A stretch of DNA of 64,000 nucleotides from Novosphingobium sp. Lineage in GTDB: Bacteria; Pseudomonadota; Alphaproteobacteria; Sphingomonadales; Sphingomonadaceae. This document shows positions 17,580-27,493 of the stretch, piece by piece. The stretch spans positions 248,001 to 312,000 of the forward strand of contig JACKKX010000005.1 in the NCBI GenBank assembly GCA_024236215.1. Reading direction: 5' to 3'. The notes below the pieces were generated by a model. That model was not told the origin of the DNA and did not search any database. It saw only the letters and a program-made list of their open reading frames with translations. How positions within the stretch are numbered: the stretch's first letter is position 1; each line of letters begins with the position of its first letter. Both the position numbers and the translations under genes were made by a program.

Positions 17580-18112
17580 GGCCCTCCCGGTGCCGGAAGC
17601 GTCGCGGCAAAGCAAGCGGGATGGTGGAAATCGGGTTTGCCCGGCGGATGGGCCAGCGCCCAGTAACTCTTGATGCCGCCCTGTTCCTCGATCACGGCGC
17701 TGGGGCCGCATTGCCAGGGCAGCGGCGGCAGCGCGGCAAGCGGCACTTCGGCGTCAAAGATCGCGATCCTGCTGCCCCCGCGCCAGGTGCAGCGGGGATC
17801 GCGCGGCACCGATCTTTCGTGCATCCCTTCCCGGTATGCGCTGAAGTCATATGCAGCCCAGCGTTCCGAAGGGCTGAAGTTGAACTCGCCGTACCCTTCG
17901 CCTTGGCGCACGAACAATTCGAAACAGGTGGTCTGCCACAGACCGTCCGCCCTGCCCCGCCCTGCCAATGGCGGCACCACGATCTTTCCCGCCCGCGCGA
18001 TCTTCCAGCGGATCGAAAGCCAGTGTGGATCGGTAATCGAGATTCTCGCCTCGACCGCGTCGACCTCAACCGCCGGGCTGTCCGGGTGGGGCAGAAGGGC
18101 AAACGTTTCCAA
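17576..18112 (-). CDS. DOMON-like domain protein
   Basis: A 178-residue protein with a predicted beta-sandwich. Recognisable text includes DGLWQTTCFELFVRQGEGYG, EFNFSPSERWAAYDF and a C-terminal KSYWALAHPPGKPDFHHP, typical of small DOMON-like/carbohydrate-binding proteins of sphingomonads. No cofactor residues can be assigned. It is translationally coupled to namZ (4-bp overlap), so a role in handling cell-wall sugars is possible but only inferred from context. It is divergent from tyrS. Confidence 0.8.
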   Translation of the reverse strand: METFALLPHPDSPAVEVDAVEARISITDPHWLSIRWKIARAGKIVVPPLAGRGRADGLWQTTCFELFVRQGEGYGEFNFSPSERWAAYDFSAYREGMHERSVPRDPRCTWRGGSRIAIFDAEVPLAALPPLPWQCGPSAVIEEQGGIKSYWALAHPPGKPDFHHPACFAATLPAPGGP

Positions 18113-18143
18113 GCGCGTTTCTCCATGCTAGGCGGCGCCCGCC

Positions 18144-19367
18144 ATGACTTATTCTTCCACCCTCCTGCGCCTGCTCGACGAGCGGGGATACATTCACCAG
18201 CTGACCGATGCCGAAGGCCTCGACAGTCTCGCGAACGCGCAAGTGATCCCCGGCTATATCGGCTTCGATGCCACCGCGCCATCGCTGCACGTTGGCAGTC
18301 TAGTGCAGATCATGCTGCTGCGCCGCCTGCAGCAGGCCGGGCACAAGCCGATCGTATTGATGGGCGGCGGGACCACCAAGGTAGGCGATCCCTCCGGAAA
18401 GGACGAAAGCCGCAAGCTTCTGACCGCCGAAGCGATCGACGCCAACATCGCCTCGATCCGCAAGGTGTTCGAACGTTTCCTGAGCTTTGGCGATGGCCCG
18501 AGCGACGCGGTGATGGTCAACAACGACGATTGGCTGAGTGCGCTCGGCTATGTCGATCTGCTGCGCGAGGTTGGCCCGCATTTCACCATCAACCGCATGC
18601 TGACCTTCGATTCGGTCAAGCTGCGGCTGGAACGCGAGCAGCCGCTGACCTTCCTCGAATTCAACTACATGATCCTGCAAGCCTACGATTTCCGCGAACT
18701 CGCGCTGCAGCACGGCTGCCGCTTGCAGATGGGCGGATCGGACCAATGGGGCAACATCGTCAACGGAATCGAATTGACCCGGCGGATGAACGGGATCGAG
18801 GTGTTCGGGGTGACCACCCCGCTGCTGACCACCGCCGATGGAGCCAAGATGGGCAAGACCGCTGCAGGCGCCGTCTGGCTCAACGAAGAAGCCCTGCCCG
18901 CCTGGGATTTCTGGCAGTACTGGCGCAATGCCGATGACCGCGACGTGGGCAAGTTTCTGCGCCTGTTCACCGATCTGCCGCTTGATGAGATCGCCCGGCT
19001 CGAAGCGCTGGAAGGCAGCGAGATCAACGCCGCCAAGGTGGTGTTGGCCAACGAGGTCACCCGTCTGTGCCGGGGCGACAAGGCAGCGAAGGCCGCCGAA
19101 GCCACGGCATCGGCAACCTTCGCGGGCGGCGGAGTGGGCGCTGACCTGCCCGTTCTTGCCCTGCCGGCAGAGGGTATCGGAATAATCGACGCGCTGGTTG
19201 GCATTGGCTTTGCCGCCAGCCGGGGCGAGGCCAAACGGCTGGTCGCGGGCGGCGGCGCGCGGGTCGATGGCGAGTCCGTCGTCGATGAAGGATTCCACAT
19301 CCCTGGCGCGCGGGAAGCCCGGATTTCCTCGGGCAAGAAGCGTCACGGGGTCTTGCGACCGGCATAG
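18144..19367 (+). CDS. tyrS: Tyrosine--tRNA ligase
   Basis: A 407-residue class I aminoacyl-tRNA synthetase. The HIGH-like motif is seen as [11 protein letters not shown], the substrate pocket as YIGFDATA and [11 protein letters not shown], and the KMSKS equivalent as [14 protein letters not shown]. The C-terminus (about 340-407) carries the S4 RNA-binding domain ([19 protein letters not shown]). The length is normal for bacterial TyrRS. Confidence 0.98.
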   Translation: MTYSSTLLRLLDERGYIHQLTDAEGLDSLANAQVIPGYIGFDATAPSLHVGSLVQIMLLRRLQQAGHKPIVLMGGGTTKVGDPSGKDESRKLLTAEAIDANIASIRKVFERFLSFGDGPSDAVMVNNDDWLSALGYVDLLREVGPHFTINRMLTFDSVKLRLEREQPLTFLEFNYMILQAYDFRELALQHGCRLQMGGSDQWGNIVNGIELTRRMNGIEVFGVTTPLLTTADGAKMGKTAAGAVWLNEEALPAWDFWQYWRNADDRDVGKFLRLFTDLPLDEIARLEALEGSEINAAKVVLANEVTRLCRGDKAAKAAEATASATFAGGGVGADLPVLALPAEGIGIIDALVGIGFAASRGEAKRLVAGGGARVDGESVVDEGFHIPGAREARISSGKKRHGVLRPA

Positions 19368-19471
19368 GCATGCCGCCCCGGGCGCAAGATTGCCGCCGAG
19401 TTTACCCAATTTTTGCCTTTGCCCCTCATACCGTTCGCTGCTGTGAACGAAATCGAGAGGTAACCATCGGC

Positions 19472-19810
19472 ATGTCCGCTGGAGCACAACTGACCGTCAC
19501 CGACATGCGACGCGCCACGCGCCACCCGGTGGAACACAATGTGATCGGCGAACACCGCCGCCTTGGCGACGTGCACATGCACATCGTCAACCTCTCGGCG
19601 CATGGATTCATGGTTGCCGGCGACCTTGAAATCAGCCGCGGCGAACGCGTCACGATCCGACTTCCCGAAGTGGGCCGGATCGAGGCGCACATGATCTGGG
19701 CCAACGAAGGCCGCGCCGGATTCCAGTTCGAACGCATCATCCGCCTCGACGATTTCATGCGGATGATCGACAAGCTCCAGCCGAATCCGCGGCTGCGAAA
19801 AACGCGCTGA
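19472..19810 (+). CDS. PilZ domain protein
   Basis: A 112-residue single-domain protein beginning MSAGAQLTVTDMRRATRHPV after a GAGAGG box. It shows a PilZ pattern: RRATRHPVE near the N-terminus, then NLSAHGFMVAG in place of the canonical D/NxSxxG motif, and GRAGFQFE. PilZ domains often bind c-di-GMP, but the RxxxR motif here (RRATRH) is only partly canonical, so ligand binding is uncertain. It follows tyrS by about 100 bp. Confidence 0.83.
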   Translation: MSAGAQLTVTDMRRATRHPVEHNVIGEHRRLGDVHMHIVNLSAHGFMVAGDLEISRGERVTIRLPEVGRIEAHMIWANEGRAGFQFERIIRLDDFMRMIDKLQPNPRLRKTR

Positions 19811-20062
19811 CGCTGCAAGAGAGAAATTCGCCGCCCGGCACGATGGATCAGCGGGTGCCGGATGATGGTCCGTCCGGCTCTACGAACCGCAGCGAGGCCA
19901 AGCAGATAACGCAAATGCCGGAATCCGGCAACTCCGCCAATGCGGTAGATCCCTCGATCTATCTTGCCTTCGGCGCTCTGGGCCGAAGGCTGGCGCTAAA
20001 GTGGGGGTTTTAGCCCCGATAGGTTCACCCCGCTTGGCAAGCGCGCGGCGCGCTGCCATTGC
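19811..20062. other. Intergenic region with several hairpins
   Basis: No gene is visible between the PilZ gene and the MFS gene. The segment contains inverted repeats CCGGCAC/GTGCCGG (19835-19861), GCCGG/CCGGC (19918-19930) and GCCTTCGGC/GCCGAAGGC with a 7-nt loop (19966-19990), the last being the best candidate for a terminator of the PilZ gene, although no T-run follows directly. Confidence 0.5.
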
Positions 20063-20068
20063 TTGTGC

Positions 20069-21352
20069 GTGAGTTCGCCCAGCCACCCTCTGCAATTTCG
20101 CGACTACCGGCTGATCTGGCTTGCCCGGTTCATCAACACGGCTGCCACCTCGGCGATGGTCGTGGTGATCGGCGCGCAGACCTATCGGCTGGCCCGTAGC
20201 GACTACGGCATGAACGAGGCCGAGGCTTCGTTCATGATCGGGGTGCTCGGGCTGGTTCAGTTCGTACCCTTCATGCTGCTCACCCCGCTGGCCGGAGTTC
20301 TGGCCGACCGGATGGACCGGCGCTATGTAGCTGCGGCGGCCTGCGCACTGGATGTAGTGATTGCCGTGCTTCTCGCGCTGGCCAACACACGGCAGTTTCT
20401 GACTCTGCCGCTGCTGTTCACCATGGCGGCAGCCTACGGCTCGGCGCGGGTGTTCATCGGCCCGGCGATCAGCGCGATTACGCCCAACGTGGTTCCGCCG
20501 AAGCTGTTGCCCAAGGCCGTCGCGATCTCGTCGGTCGCCTGGCAAGGAGCCGCTGTGCTGGGCCCTGCAGTCGGTGGTTTCCTGCTCGCGCGGGATGATG
20601 CGCTGCCCTATGAGTTTTCGGCGCTGATGCTTGCGCTGGGTGTCGCCTCGCTACTCGCGATCCGGCACCGCGCTCCTCCCGCCGCCGCCAAGGAGCCGCC
20701 GCTCAAGCTGATGACCGATGGCGCGAAGTTCGTCTGGCGGGAACGCTTCCTGCTTGGCTGCGTTACGCTCGATCTGTTCGCGGTGCTGCTTGGCGGGGCG
20801 ACCGCCATGTTGCCGGCTTTTGCCTATGATGTGCTGCCGCGTGGAACCTTTGGTCTATCGCCCGAAGAAATGCTCGGGATCATGCGCGCCGGACCGGCGC
20901 TGGGCTCGGTGCTGGTCGCGATCTACCTCGGCATTCGCCCGATTTCGCACAATGTGGGCGCCAAGATGCTGTGGGCCGTCGCGATCTACGGACTGGCAAC
21001 ACTGGCCTTCGGGCTGTCCGGCAACTTTCTGCTTTCGGTGGGAATGCTGGCCTTGCTGGGTGCGGCGGATTCGGTTTCGGTGTTCGTCCGCAACACCCTG
21101 GTCCAGCTCAACACACCCGACGACAAGCGCGGGCGCGTCTCCTCGATCTCGGGGCTGGCAATCTCCGCCTCGAACGAACTTGGCGAGATGCAATCCGGAC
21201 TTGCCGCCGCCATCCTCGGCCCGGTGGGCGCGGTTGCGCTGGGCGGTGCCGGGGCTATCCTTGTCACCGCCATCTGGACGGTGCTGTTTCCCGAACTCAA
21301 ACGCGCGAAGAGCTTCGCGCCCCAATATCGCAACCAGGAGCAAGGGCCATGA
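20069..21352 (+). CDS. MFS transporter
   Basis: A polytopic membrane protein of about 427 residues of the major facilitator superfamily, enterobactin-exporter/DHA3-like type (MFS_3). It opens [20 protein letters not shown] and has the loop 2-3 motif [12 protein letters not shown], with about 12 hydrophobic segments and [13 protein letters not shown]-like text in the second half. Substrate is unknown. GTG at 20069 is preferred to a TTG six bases upstream. The stop overlaps the cysK start by ATGA. Confidence 0.88.
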   Translation: MSSPSHPLQFRDYRLIWLARFINTAATSAMVVVIGAQTYRLARSDYGMNEAEASFMIGVLGLVQFVPFMLLTPLAGVLADRMDRRYVAAAACALDVVIAVLLALANTRQFLTLPLLFTMAAAYGSARVFIGPAISAITPNVVPPKLLPKAVAISSVAWQGAAVLGPAVGGFLLARDDALPYEFSALMLALGVASLLAIRHRAPPAAAKEPPLKLMTDGAKFVWRERFLLGCVTLDLFAVLLGGATAMLPAFAYDVLPRGTFGLSPEEMLGIMRAGPALGSVLVAIYLGIRPISHNVGAKMLWAVAIYGLATLAFGLSGNFLLSVGMLALLGAADSVSVFVRNTLVQLNTPDDKRGRVSSISGLAISASNELGEMQSGLAAAILGPVGAVALGGAGAILVTAIWTVLFPELKRAKSFAPQYRNQEQGP

Positions 21353-22266
21353 AGGCTGACAGCATTCTCGCTACCATCGGCAATACCCCGCACATCCGTC
21401 TTTCGCGGCTGTTCCCCGATCACGAGGTTTGGGTGAAGGCCGAACGTGCCAATCCAGGTGGTTCGATCAAGGACCGGATCGGACTGGCGATGATCGAGGC
21501 GGCCGAGGCTGACGGCAGCCTCAAGGCCGGAGGCACGATCGTCGAGCCGACCAGCGGCAACACCGGGATCGGGCTTGCAATGGCGGCAGCGGTCAAGGGC
21601 TACAAGCTGGTTCTGGTCATGCCCGAATCGATGTCGATCGAGCGCCGCCGCCTGATGCTCGCCTATGGCGCGAGCTTCGATCTCACCCCGCGCGAAAAGG
21701 GCATGAAGGGAGCGATTGAGCGCGCGCACGAGCTGGTTGCATCCACACCCGGCGCGTGGATGCCGCAGCAATTCGAGAACCCGGCCAACATCGCCGTCCA
21801 CGTGCGTACCACCGCACAAGAAATACTTGCCGATTTTGCCGATACACCGATCGACGTGCTGATCACCGGAGTCGGCACCGGCGGCCACCTGACCGGCTGC
21901 GCGGAAACACTCAAGCGCAGCTGGCCGCAGATGAAGGCCTATGCGGTCGAGCCGACGCTCTCGCCGGTGATCTCGGGCGGCCAGCCCGCACCGCACCCGA
22001 TCCAGGGGATCGGCGCCGGTTTCATCCCCGCCAATCTTCACACCCAGGCGATCGACGGGGCGATCCAGGTCGATCCTGCCGATGCCAAGGAGATGGCCCG
22101 CCTCTGTGCCACAAAGGAGGGAATGCTGGTGGGGATCAGCTCGGGCGCGACTCTTGCTGCGATCGCCCAGAAGCTCAAGGAACTCCCCTCCGGAACGCGG
22201 GTGCTGGGTTTCAACTACGACACCGGCGAGCGCTATCTTTCCGTGCCGGATTTCCTGCCGGAGTGA
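21349..22266 (+). CDS. cysK: Cysteine synthase (O-acetylserine sulfhydrylase)
   Basis: A 305-residue PLP fold-type II enzyme that makes cysteine from O-acetylserine and sulfide. Motifs are [33 protein letters not shown] (PLP lysine in SIKDR), [14 protein letters not shown] (substrate loop), [10 protein letters not shown] (phosphate cradle) and [10 protein letters not shown]. The length and the absence of a CBS domain fit CysK rather than cystathionine beta-synthase. It is coupled to the MFS gene upstream and the hydrolase downstream. Confidence 0.95.
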   Translation: MKADSILATIGNTPHIRLSRLFPDHEVWVKAERANPGGSIKDRIGLAMIEAAEADGSLKAGGTIVEPTSGNTGIGLAMAAAVKGYKLVLVMPESMSIERRRLMLAYGASFDLTPREKGMKGAIERAHELVASTPGAWMPQQFENPANIAVHVRTTAQEILADFADTPIDVLITGVGTGGHLTGCAETLKRSWPQMKAYAVEPTLSPVISGGQPAPHPIQGIGAGFIPANLHTQAIDGAIQVDPADAKEMARLCATKEGMLVGISSGATLAAIAQKLKELPSGTRVLGFNYDTGERYLSVPDFLPE

Positions 22267-22958
22267 GCGCGCTCGAACAGGTCACCTATGCCGATCGCGG
22301 GACCGCGCTGAGCGGTTGGCTGGCGCGCCCGGCCACATCCGCACGCGCGGCAGTGGTGGTTTTTCCGACCATCATGAACCTCACGCCCACCATCGAAGCC
22401 AAGGCAAAGGCCCTGGCGGATGCGGGTTACCTTGCACTGATCGCGGATTTCTACGGCGTGCTCCCGGCCGATTTCGCTGCCGCCGGTGAAGCCGCCGCAG
22501 CTCTGCGCGCGGACCCAGTCGCCTATCGTGCTCGGCTGTTGTCGGCGCTTGATGCCCTGCGACCACTGGCTGGCGATCTGCCCCTTGCCGCGATCGGCTT
22601 TTGCATGGGCGGGCAGGCCGTGCTTGAACTTGCGCGTGAAGACGCCGATCTGGCCGTAGTCGCTAGCTTTCACGGCATCCTCGAAACGGCGCGCCCGGCG
22701 GACAAGCCGATCCGCGCACGCATCTTGGTCTGCCACGGCGATGCCGACGCGCTGGTCCCGCGCGAGCAGGTGTTGCGATTTTGGCAGGAGATGGACGCGG
22801 TAAAGGCCAACTGGCACTTTCACAGCTATGCGGGCGTGCCCCATGGCTTCACTAATCCGCTGCCCTCACCCAGCAACGGCGCGCTGTTCTATGACTCCAG
22901 CGCAGACCGGCAATCGTGGTCCGCAATGCTGGGCCTGTTCGACGAGGTTTTCGGCTAG
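22263..22958 (+). CDS. Dienelactone hydrolase family protein
   Basis: A 231-residue alpha/beta hydrolase, starting at GTG 22263 inside the cysK stop (GTGA). The triad is visible: C114 in GFCMGGQAV (cysteine nucleophile, as in dienelactone hydrolases), Asp in [10 protein letters not shown] and His in GVPHGFTNP. The true substrate is unknown; no aromatic degradation genes are nearby. The 3' end overlaps the convergent acyl-CoA dehydrogenase by 4 bp. Confidence 0.9.
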   Translation: MSALEQVTYADRGTALSGWLARPATSARAAVVVFPTIMNLTPTIEAKAKALADAGYLALIADFYGVLPADFAAAGEAAAALRADPVAYRARLLSALDALRPLAGDLPLAAIGFCMGGQAVLELAREDADLAVVASFHGILETARPADKPIRARILVCHGDADALVPREQVLRFWQEMDAVKANWHFHSYAGVPHGFTNPLPSPSNGALFYDSSADRQSWSAMLGLFDEVFG

Positions 22959-24757
22959 ACCGTCGCGAAGGCCTCTACCGGCAGCGCCATCAGCGCTTCG
23001 CTCCCGGCCTCGATCTTGCGGCGCAGCGCGCCGGCGTCGGGGGTGAAGCGTTCGCCGTAGTAACGCGCCGTGGTCAACTTAGCTTCGTAGAAGGCCTTGT
23101 CCGAGGCTCCGGCGGCCAGCGCATCGAGCGATACCGTCGCCATGCGCAGCCACATCAGGCCCAGGCTGACCACGCCCATGATGTGCATGTAGTGATGCGC
23201 CCCGGCGCCGATGGCGTTGGGATTGGCCATGCCGTTCTGCATGAACCACATGGTTGCCGCCTTGAGCTCACCATTGGCCTTCTCGACCTGGCTGGCCAGC
23301 TTTTCCAGTTCCGGGCGGAGCTTGGCCGCGGCACATTCGCCGTCAACCAGCGCAAACAGCGCCTGGACCGCGCGGCCGCCGTTCTGCGGGAGCTTGCGCC
23401 CGACCAGATCCATCGCCTGCACCCCGTTGGCGCCTTCATAGATCTGGGTGATGCGGCAGTCGCGCACGAACTGGCTCATGCCCCATTCCTCGATGAAGCC
23501 GTGTCCGCCGAACACCTGCTGCATGTTGACGCAGGTATCGAAGCCCTTGTCGGTGCCATAGCCCTTGATCACGGGGGTGAGCAGACTGATCAGATCGTCG
23601 GCCATCTGTCGTTCGGCCTCATCCACCGCCTTGTGTGAAAGGTCTACCTGCAAGGCGCCCCACAGGCACAGCGCGCGCATGCCTTCGGTATAGGCCTTGG
23701 CGTCCATCAGCATACGGCGCACGTCGGGGTGGACGAACAGCGTATCGGCCTTTTCCGCCGGTTCTGCCGGGCCAGTCAGCGCGCGGCCTTGGCGGCGTTC
23801 CTGGGCATATTTCACGGCGTTCTGATAGGCAGCCTCGGCCTGGCTAAGGCCCTGGATGCCCACCCCAAGCCTCGCCGCGTTCATCATGATGAACATCGCG
23901 GCGAGGCCCTTGTTCTCCTCGCCAACCATCCATCCCCTGGCGCCATCGTAGTTCATCACGCAGGTGGCGTTGGCGTGGATGCCCATCTTGTGCTCGATGC
24001 TGCCGCACGAAACCGCGTTGCGTTCACCCAGCGAACCGTCATCGTTGACCAGAACCTTGGGGACGATGAACAGCGAGATACCCTTGGTGCTGTCGGGCGC
24101 ATCGGGGGTCTTGGCGAGCACCAGGTGGATGATGTTGTCGGTCAGGTCGTGATCGCCCGCCGAAATGAAGATCTTGGTGCCGGTAATCGCATAGGAGCCA
24201 TCGGCAGCGGGCACCGCGCGGGTGCGGATCAGGCCGAGATCGGTGCCGCAGTGCGGCTCGGTCAGGTTCATGGTGCCGAGCCATTCGTTGGAGATCATCT
24301 TGGGCAGGTACTTGGCCTGTTGTTCCGGGCTGCCTTTGGCGAGGATCGCGCTGATCGCGCCGCCGGTCAGACCCGGGTACATTCCCCACGACTGGTTGGC
24401 AGAGGAGATGAACTCCTCCGCCATCATCCCCATCACATGCGGCATGCCCTGCCCGCCGAACTGCTCGGGCGCGGAAAGCGTACCCCAGCCCGCCTTGCGG
24501 AACTGGGCGTGGGCCTCTTTGAAACCCTTGGGGGTGGTTACCGTGCCATCGGCATGGCGGGTGCAGCCTTCCTGATCGCCGGACAGGTTGATCGGGGCGA
24601 GCACTTCGGAACAGAACCGGCCGCATTCCTCGACCACGGCATCGACCATGTCGGCGCTTGCGTTCTCGAATCCCGGCAGATCGCCGTAAAGCTCAAGCCG
24701 CAGCAGCTCATTGATCACAAATCGGGTGTCGCGCGTAGGCGCCTTATAGATCGGCAT
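22955..24757 (-). CDS. Acyl-CoA dehydrogenase (DmdC-like, long form)
   Basis: A 600-residue flavoenzyme, longer than classical acyl-CoA dehydrogenases (about 380) because of N- and C-terminal extensions typical of the FadE/DmdC group. It begins MPIYKAPTRDTRFVINELL; core motifs are PEQFGGQGMP, GTMNLTEPHCGTDLG (FAD and substrate loop), GTKIFISAGDHD and QVFGGHGFIEEW. It oxidises an acyl-CoA, substrate not predictable. The upstream MerR-type regulator gene is on the same strand (23 bp away), suggesting acyl-CoA-responsive control. Confidence 0.93.
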   Translation of the reverse strand: MPIYKAPTRDTRFVINELLRLELYGDLPGFENASADMVDAVVEECGRFCSEVLAPINLSGDQEGCTRHADGTVTTPKGFKEAHAQFRKAGWGTLSAPEQFGGQGMPHVMGMMAEEFISSANQSWGMYPGLTGGAISAILAKGSPEQQAKYLPKMISNEWLGTMNLTEPHCGTDLGLIRTRAVPAADGSYAITGTKIFISAGDHDLTDNIIHLVLAKTPDAPDSTKGISLFIVPKVLVNDDGSLGERNAVSCGSIEHKMGIHANATCVMNYDGARGWMVGEENKGLAAMFIMMNAARLGVGIQGLSQAEAAYQNAVKYAQERRQGRALTGPAEPAEKADTLFVHPDVRRMLMDAKAYTEGMRALCLWGALQVDLSHKAVDEAERQMADDLISLLTPVIKGYGTDKGFDTCVNMQQVFGGHGFIEEWGMSQFVRDCRITQIYEGANGVQAMDLVGRKLPQNGGRAVQALFALVDGECAAAKLRPELEKLASQVEKANGELKAATMWFMQNGMANPNAIGAGAHHYMHIMGVVSLGLMWLRMATVSLDALAAGASDKAFYEAKLTTARYYGERFTPDAGALRRKIEAGSEALMALPVEAFATV

Positions 24758-24780
24758 GGCAGGTCCTTGGTCTGTTGCGG

Positions 24781-25230
24781 TCAGCCCTGGTGGGCGCCGA
24801 GGTCGATATTCTCGACCAATTGGATGAAATCGGACAATTCATGGATAGCCGCGTCGAGATCGTCGCGCTGCTGGCGCAGGCGCTCAACCTTCTCGCGGCA
24901 GCGCTGGATGGTAACCCGGCGTTGTTCCACCCGGCCATCGCCCAGATCGTAGAGATCGATCATCTCCTTGATCTCGGTAAGGCTGAAGCCGACGTTCTTG
25001 GCACGCAGGATCCACGCCAGCCGGGCGCGGTCGCGCTTGGAATAGACCCGGCTCAGCCCGATCCGGCGCGGCGCGATCAGCCCCTCATCCTCGTAGAAAC
25101 GCAGCGCCCGCGCGGTGACGCCGAATTCGCCGGTCAGGTCGGATATCGAGAACTGTTCGCGCTCAAGCGCATCGGGCCGCTCGATGTGGGCGCCATCGTG
25201 GCTTGAGCGCGGTGCGGCGATGTGGTCCAT
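24781..25230 (-). CDS. MerR family transcriptional regulator
   Basis: A 149-residue MerR protein: winged helix FSISDLTGEFGVTARALRFY (about residues 27-46), EDEGLIAPRRIGLSRVYSKR, then a long dimerisation coiled coil (about 100-140, REKVERLRQQRDDLDAAIHE). No metal-binding cysteines are present, matching LiuR/IvdR-type regulators of acyl-CoA catabolism. It directly precedes the acyl-CoA dehydrogenase on the same strand, and a perfect inverted repeat lies just upstream of its start. Confidence 0.92.
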   Translation of the reverse strand: MDHIAAPRSSHDGAHIERPDALEREQFSISDLTGEFGVTARALRFYEDEGLIAPRRIGLSRVYSKRDRARLAWILRAKNVGFSLTEIKEMIDLYDLGDGRVEQRRVTIQRCREKVERLRQQRDDLDAAIHELSDFIQLVENIDLGAHQG

Positions 25231-25242
25231 GGGGGCAATCTA

Positions 25243-25260
25243 GCTTACCTTTACGTAAGC
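25243..25260. promoter_or_regulatory. Putative operator of the MerR regulator
   Basis: GCTTAC and GTAAGC form perfect 6-bp arms around a CTTTAC spacer, 12 bp upstream of the merR-type start codon. Such TTAC/GTAA dyads are typical of sites for MerR regulators of acyl-CoA genes. The position between the hisI stop and the merR start suggests autoregulation. Confidence 0.6.
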
Positions 25261-25261
25261 G

Positions 25262-25639
25262 TCAATTATCGCGTCGGATTAGCAAGTCTCCATCGAGCTT
25301 GCGGTAGAAGCAGCTCACCGCACCGGTGTGGCAAGCCGGGCCGGCGGGCGAGCAAACCAATACCAGCGCATCCTGATCGCAATCGACCCGGATTTCCGTC
25401 ACCCTCAAGACATGGCCGGAGGTTTCGCCCTTCATCCACAGCCGCCCGCGTGAGCGCGAATGGAAATGGGCCAATCCACTCGCGCGGGTTTTGGCGAGTG
25501 CCTCAGAGTCCATGAAGGCCACCATCAGCACCTCGCGCGTTTCCGCATCGACGACCACCGCGGTGAGCAGGCCATTGGCATCGAACTTGGGCAGGAAGGC
25601 TCCGCCCTGCTCGCGCTTGAAAGTGTCGTCCGGATCCAT
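25262..25639 (-). CDS. hisI: Phosphoribosyl-AMP cyclohydrolase
   Basis: A 125-residue single-domain HisI that hydrolyses phosphoribosyl-AMP in histidine biosynthesis. The ATG at 25639 is preceded by AAGGAG. Motifs are AVVVDAETREVLMVAFMD, HSRSRGRLWMKGETSGH and the zinc/magnesium region VDCDQDALVLV with CHTGAVSCFY. There is no fused HisE domain. The other his genes are not in the window. Confidence 0.96.
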   Translation of the reverse strand: MDPDDTFKREQGGAFLPKFDANGLLTAVVVDAETREVLMVAFMDSEALAKTRASGLAHFHSRSRGRLWMKGETSGHVLRVTEIRVDCDQDALVLVCSPAGPACHTGAVSCFYRKLDGDLLIRRDN

Positions 25640-25943
25640 CGTGGCTCCTTGTTGCATGATAACCACATGTGTCGACCAAAAACTGCGCCGGACCGACTTC
25701 CCGCTTTCAATCCGGACCGGATTCGCGGATTGAGGCGCCGCGGTGATACCGCCTGATGGACCGGAAGCGCCAGTTCCAACGGCGCTAGTGGCCCAGGTTC
25801 GGGGATCGATCAAAGCTTGCAAAGCAGGCATCCGCATGAGGGTTTGGGCGCGGCGATCAAGGGGGATCGCCAAAACGCGAAAGCGGCGCTCGCGAGTTTC
25901 GTCACGCGAACGCCCGGAACTTCGGTTCCGGGCGTTTCGTTAT
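25640..25943. other. Intergenic region between hisI and comF
   Basis: About 300 bp without a convincing gene on either strand. It holds the hisI promoter region on its left and a strong hairpin at 25909-25936 on its right; I see nothing else. Confidence 0.5.
25909..25936 (-). terminator. Strong hairpin downstream of comF
   Basis: Perfect 12-bp arms AACGCCCGGAAC and GTTCCGGGCGTT enclose a TTCG tetraloop (as read on the plus strand). It starts 7 nt past the comF stop codon and is a probable transcription end for comF, although no strong T-run follows. Confidence 0.6.
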
Positions 25944-26692
25944 TCAGGCGAGGTGAAGCGCCTCGTCGAGTAACCTGGCAAAGCAGGCAATCCGCACTTC
26001 GCTAGCCCCTGCGCGTTTGAGCGCGGCAACACAGGCCTCGCTGGTTGCGCCTGAGGTCAGGACATCGTCGACCAGCACGATCTTCGCGCCAGTTATCGCG
26101 CGGGACCGCTTCGGGTTGATCGCAATCGCCCCACTCAAAGCACGGGCACGCGCGCGCTTGCCCATCCCGCCCAGCATCGGGGTTGCCTTGCGGCGCACCA
26201 GACCATCGACCAGCACCGCAGCCCCGCGTTGCCGCGCCAGCTCGCCAGCGAGCAGTGCCGCCTGATTGAACCCGCGCCGCCACAAGCGCCAGCGATGCAG
26301 CGGGACGGGTACGAACAGCCACTCCCGGTCGATCTCCAGCGGTAACCGCGCCAGGATCAGCCGCGTCATCAGCCGCGCGTGGGCGATGTGCCGTCCGTGC
26401 TTGAAGGCCAGCACCAGGCGGCGCGAGGCATCGTTGTAGAGCGTGGCTGCGGTAATACCGTCATGGCGCGGTGGATCGGCCAAGCATGGGGCGCAGATCA
26501 GGCCCTGGCCATGCCCCTCCCCCAGCGGACGCTGGCAGGTGGCGCAGCTTGGCTCACCGGGGATTGCCAGTTCGGCCCAGCACCCCGCGCATAGCCCCCC
26601 TGTCGGGCCAGCGCCGCGCCGCACAGCGGGCAGCGCGGGGGAAAGACCAGATCGACGACCGGGGCCAGGGCGGCGGGAACCTCCATGCCCAT
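25944..26692 (-). pseudogene. comF: ComF family protein, interrupted by a frameshift
   Basis: The C-terminal two thirds read as a normal ComF phosphoribosyltransferase: FVPVPLHRWRLWRRGFNQA and the PRPP loop IVLVDDVLTSGATSEACV. The N-terminal zinc-finger part (LVFPPRCPLCGAALARQGG) is in another frame. The frames meet at a run of six C (26595-26600): a seventh base would give ARQGG-LCAGCW and join both CxxC halves of the zinc finger. It is either a real one-base deletion or a homopolymer sequencing error. ComF proteins act in DNA uptake or recombination. Start at 26692 or 26686 is uncertain. Confidence 0.85.
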
Positions 26693-26737
26693 CGGTATCG
26701 CTTGCGCCGCGCCGTCGCGCAAGGCAAGGGCAACGCG

Positions 26738-27484
26738 ATGAGCGCCATGCCGCCACCACTCGTGTTTGACCCTGCCCGGCGCCTCGCGGCGCGGCAGCGC
26801 GCGCTTGCCCTTCAGGCCCGGCCCGGAGCGGCGCGCTATCTGCTCGACGACATGGTCGAGGATGTGATCGAACGGCTCGCCTTCCTGCGCCATGAGCCCC
26901 GGCGCGCGCTGGTGATCGGGGACTGGAGCGGAGTTCTGGCCGGTCACCTTTCCGCGCAGGATTGCACTGTGATCGCCGCCGATCCTGCCTCCGGTTTCGA
27001 CGAGGAGAAACCCTATCCTGAAACCGGGTTCGACCTGATCGCCAGCCTTGGCACGCTTGATACGGTCAACGACCTGCCCGGCGCCCTGATCCACCTGCGT
27101 GGTGCCCTGGCGCCGGGCGGCCTAGCCATCGCCAGCTTACCCGGCGCGGGAAGCCTGGACAACTTGCGCGCCGCAATGCTTGCCGCCGATGGCGAGCGCC
27201 CTGCCCCCCGGCTCCACCCGATGGTGGACGTGCGCGCGGGCGGCCAGTTGCTGCAACGCGCCGGGTGGGCCGATCCGGTGGTAGACAGCCGCAGCCTCAC
27301 CGTCCGCTTTTCCAGCCTTGCCAGCCTCACCGCCGATCTGCGCGCCCAGGGCCTCTCAAACTGCCTGGTCCGCTCCGGCCCGCCGCTGACCGGCGCCGCC
27401 CGCGCCCGTGCCGAGGCCGCGTTCCCCCCCGGCACGATCGAGCGGTTCGAGATCCTGACCCTGACCGGCCGCCGCGGTAATTAG
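26738..27484 (+). CDS. SAM-dependent methyltransferase domain protein
   Basis: A 248-residue protein beginning MSAMPPPLVFDPARRLAARQ. It resembles the BioC/NDUFAF5-like class I methyltransferases: ALVIGDWSGVLAGHL replaces the glycine-rich SAM loop, and GFDLIASLGTLDTVNDLPGA and LRGALAPGGLAIASLPG follow. The SAM loop is degenerate (GDWSG), as in the mitochondrial assembly-factor branch, so catalytic activity is not certain. It is divergent from comF. Confidence 0.85.
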   Translation: MSAMPPPLVFDPARRLAARQRALALQARPGAARYLLDDMVEDVIERLAFLRHEPRRALVIGDWSGVLAGHLSAQDCTVIAADPASGFDEEKPYPETGFDLIASLGTLDTVNDLPGALIHLRGALAPGGLAIASLPGAGSLDNLRAAMLAADGERPAPRLHPMVDVRAGGQLLQRAGWADPVVDSRSLTVRFSSLASLTADLRAQGLSNCLVRSGPPLTGAARARAEAAFPPGTIERFEILTLTGRRGN

Positions 27485-27493
27485 GGACTGTCC

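Noticed and set aside
26693-27094. Upstream extension of the comF N-terminal frame
   Set aside because: It is antisense to the methyltransferase gene, and ComF proteins begin close to the zinc finger, so the start near 26690 is adequate.
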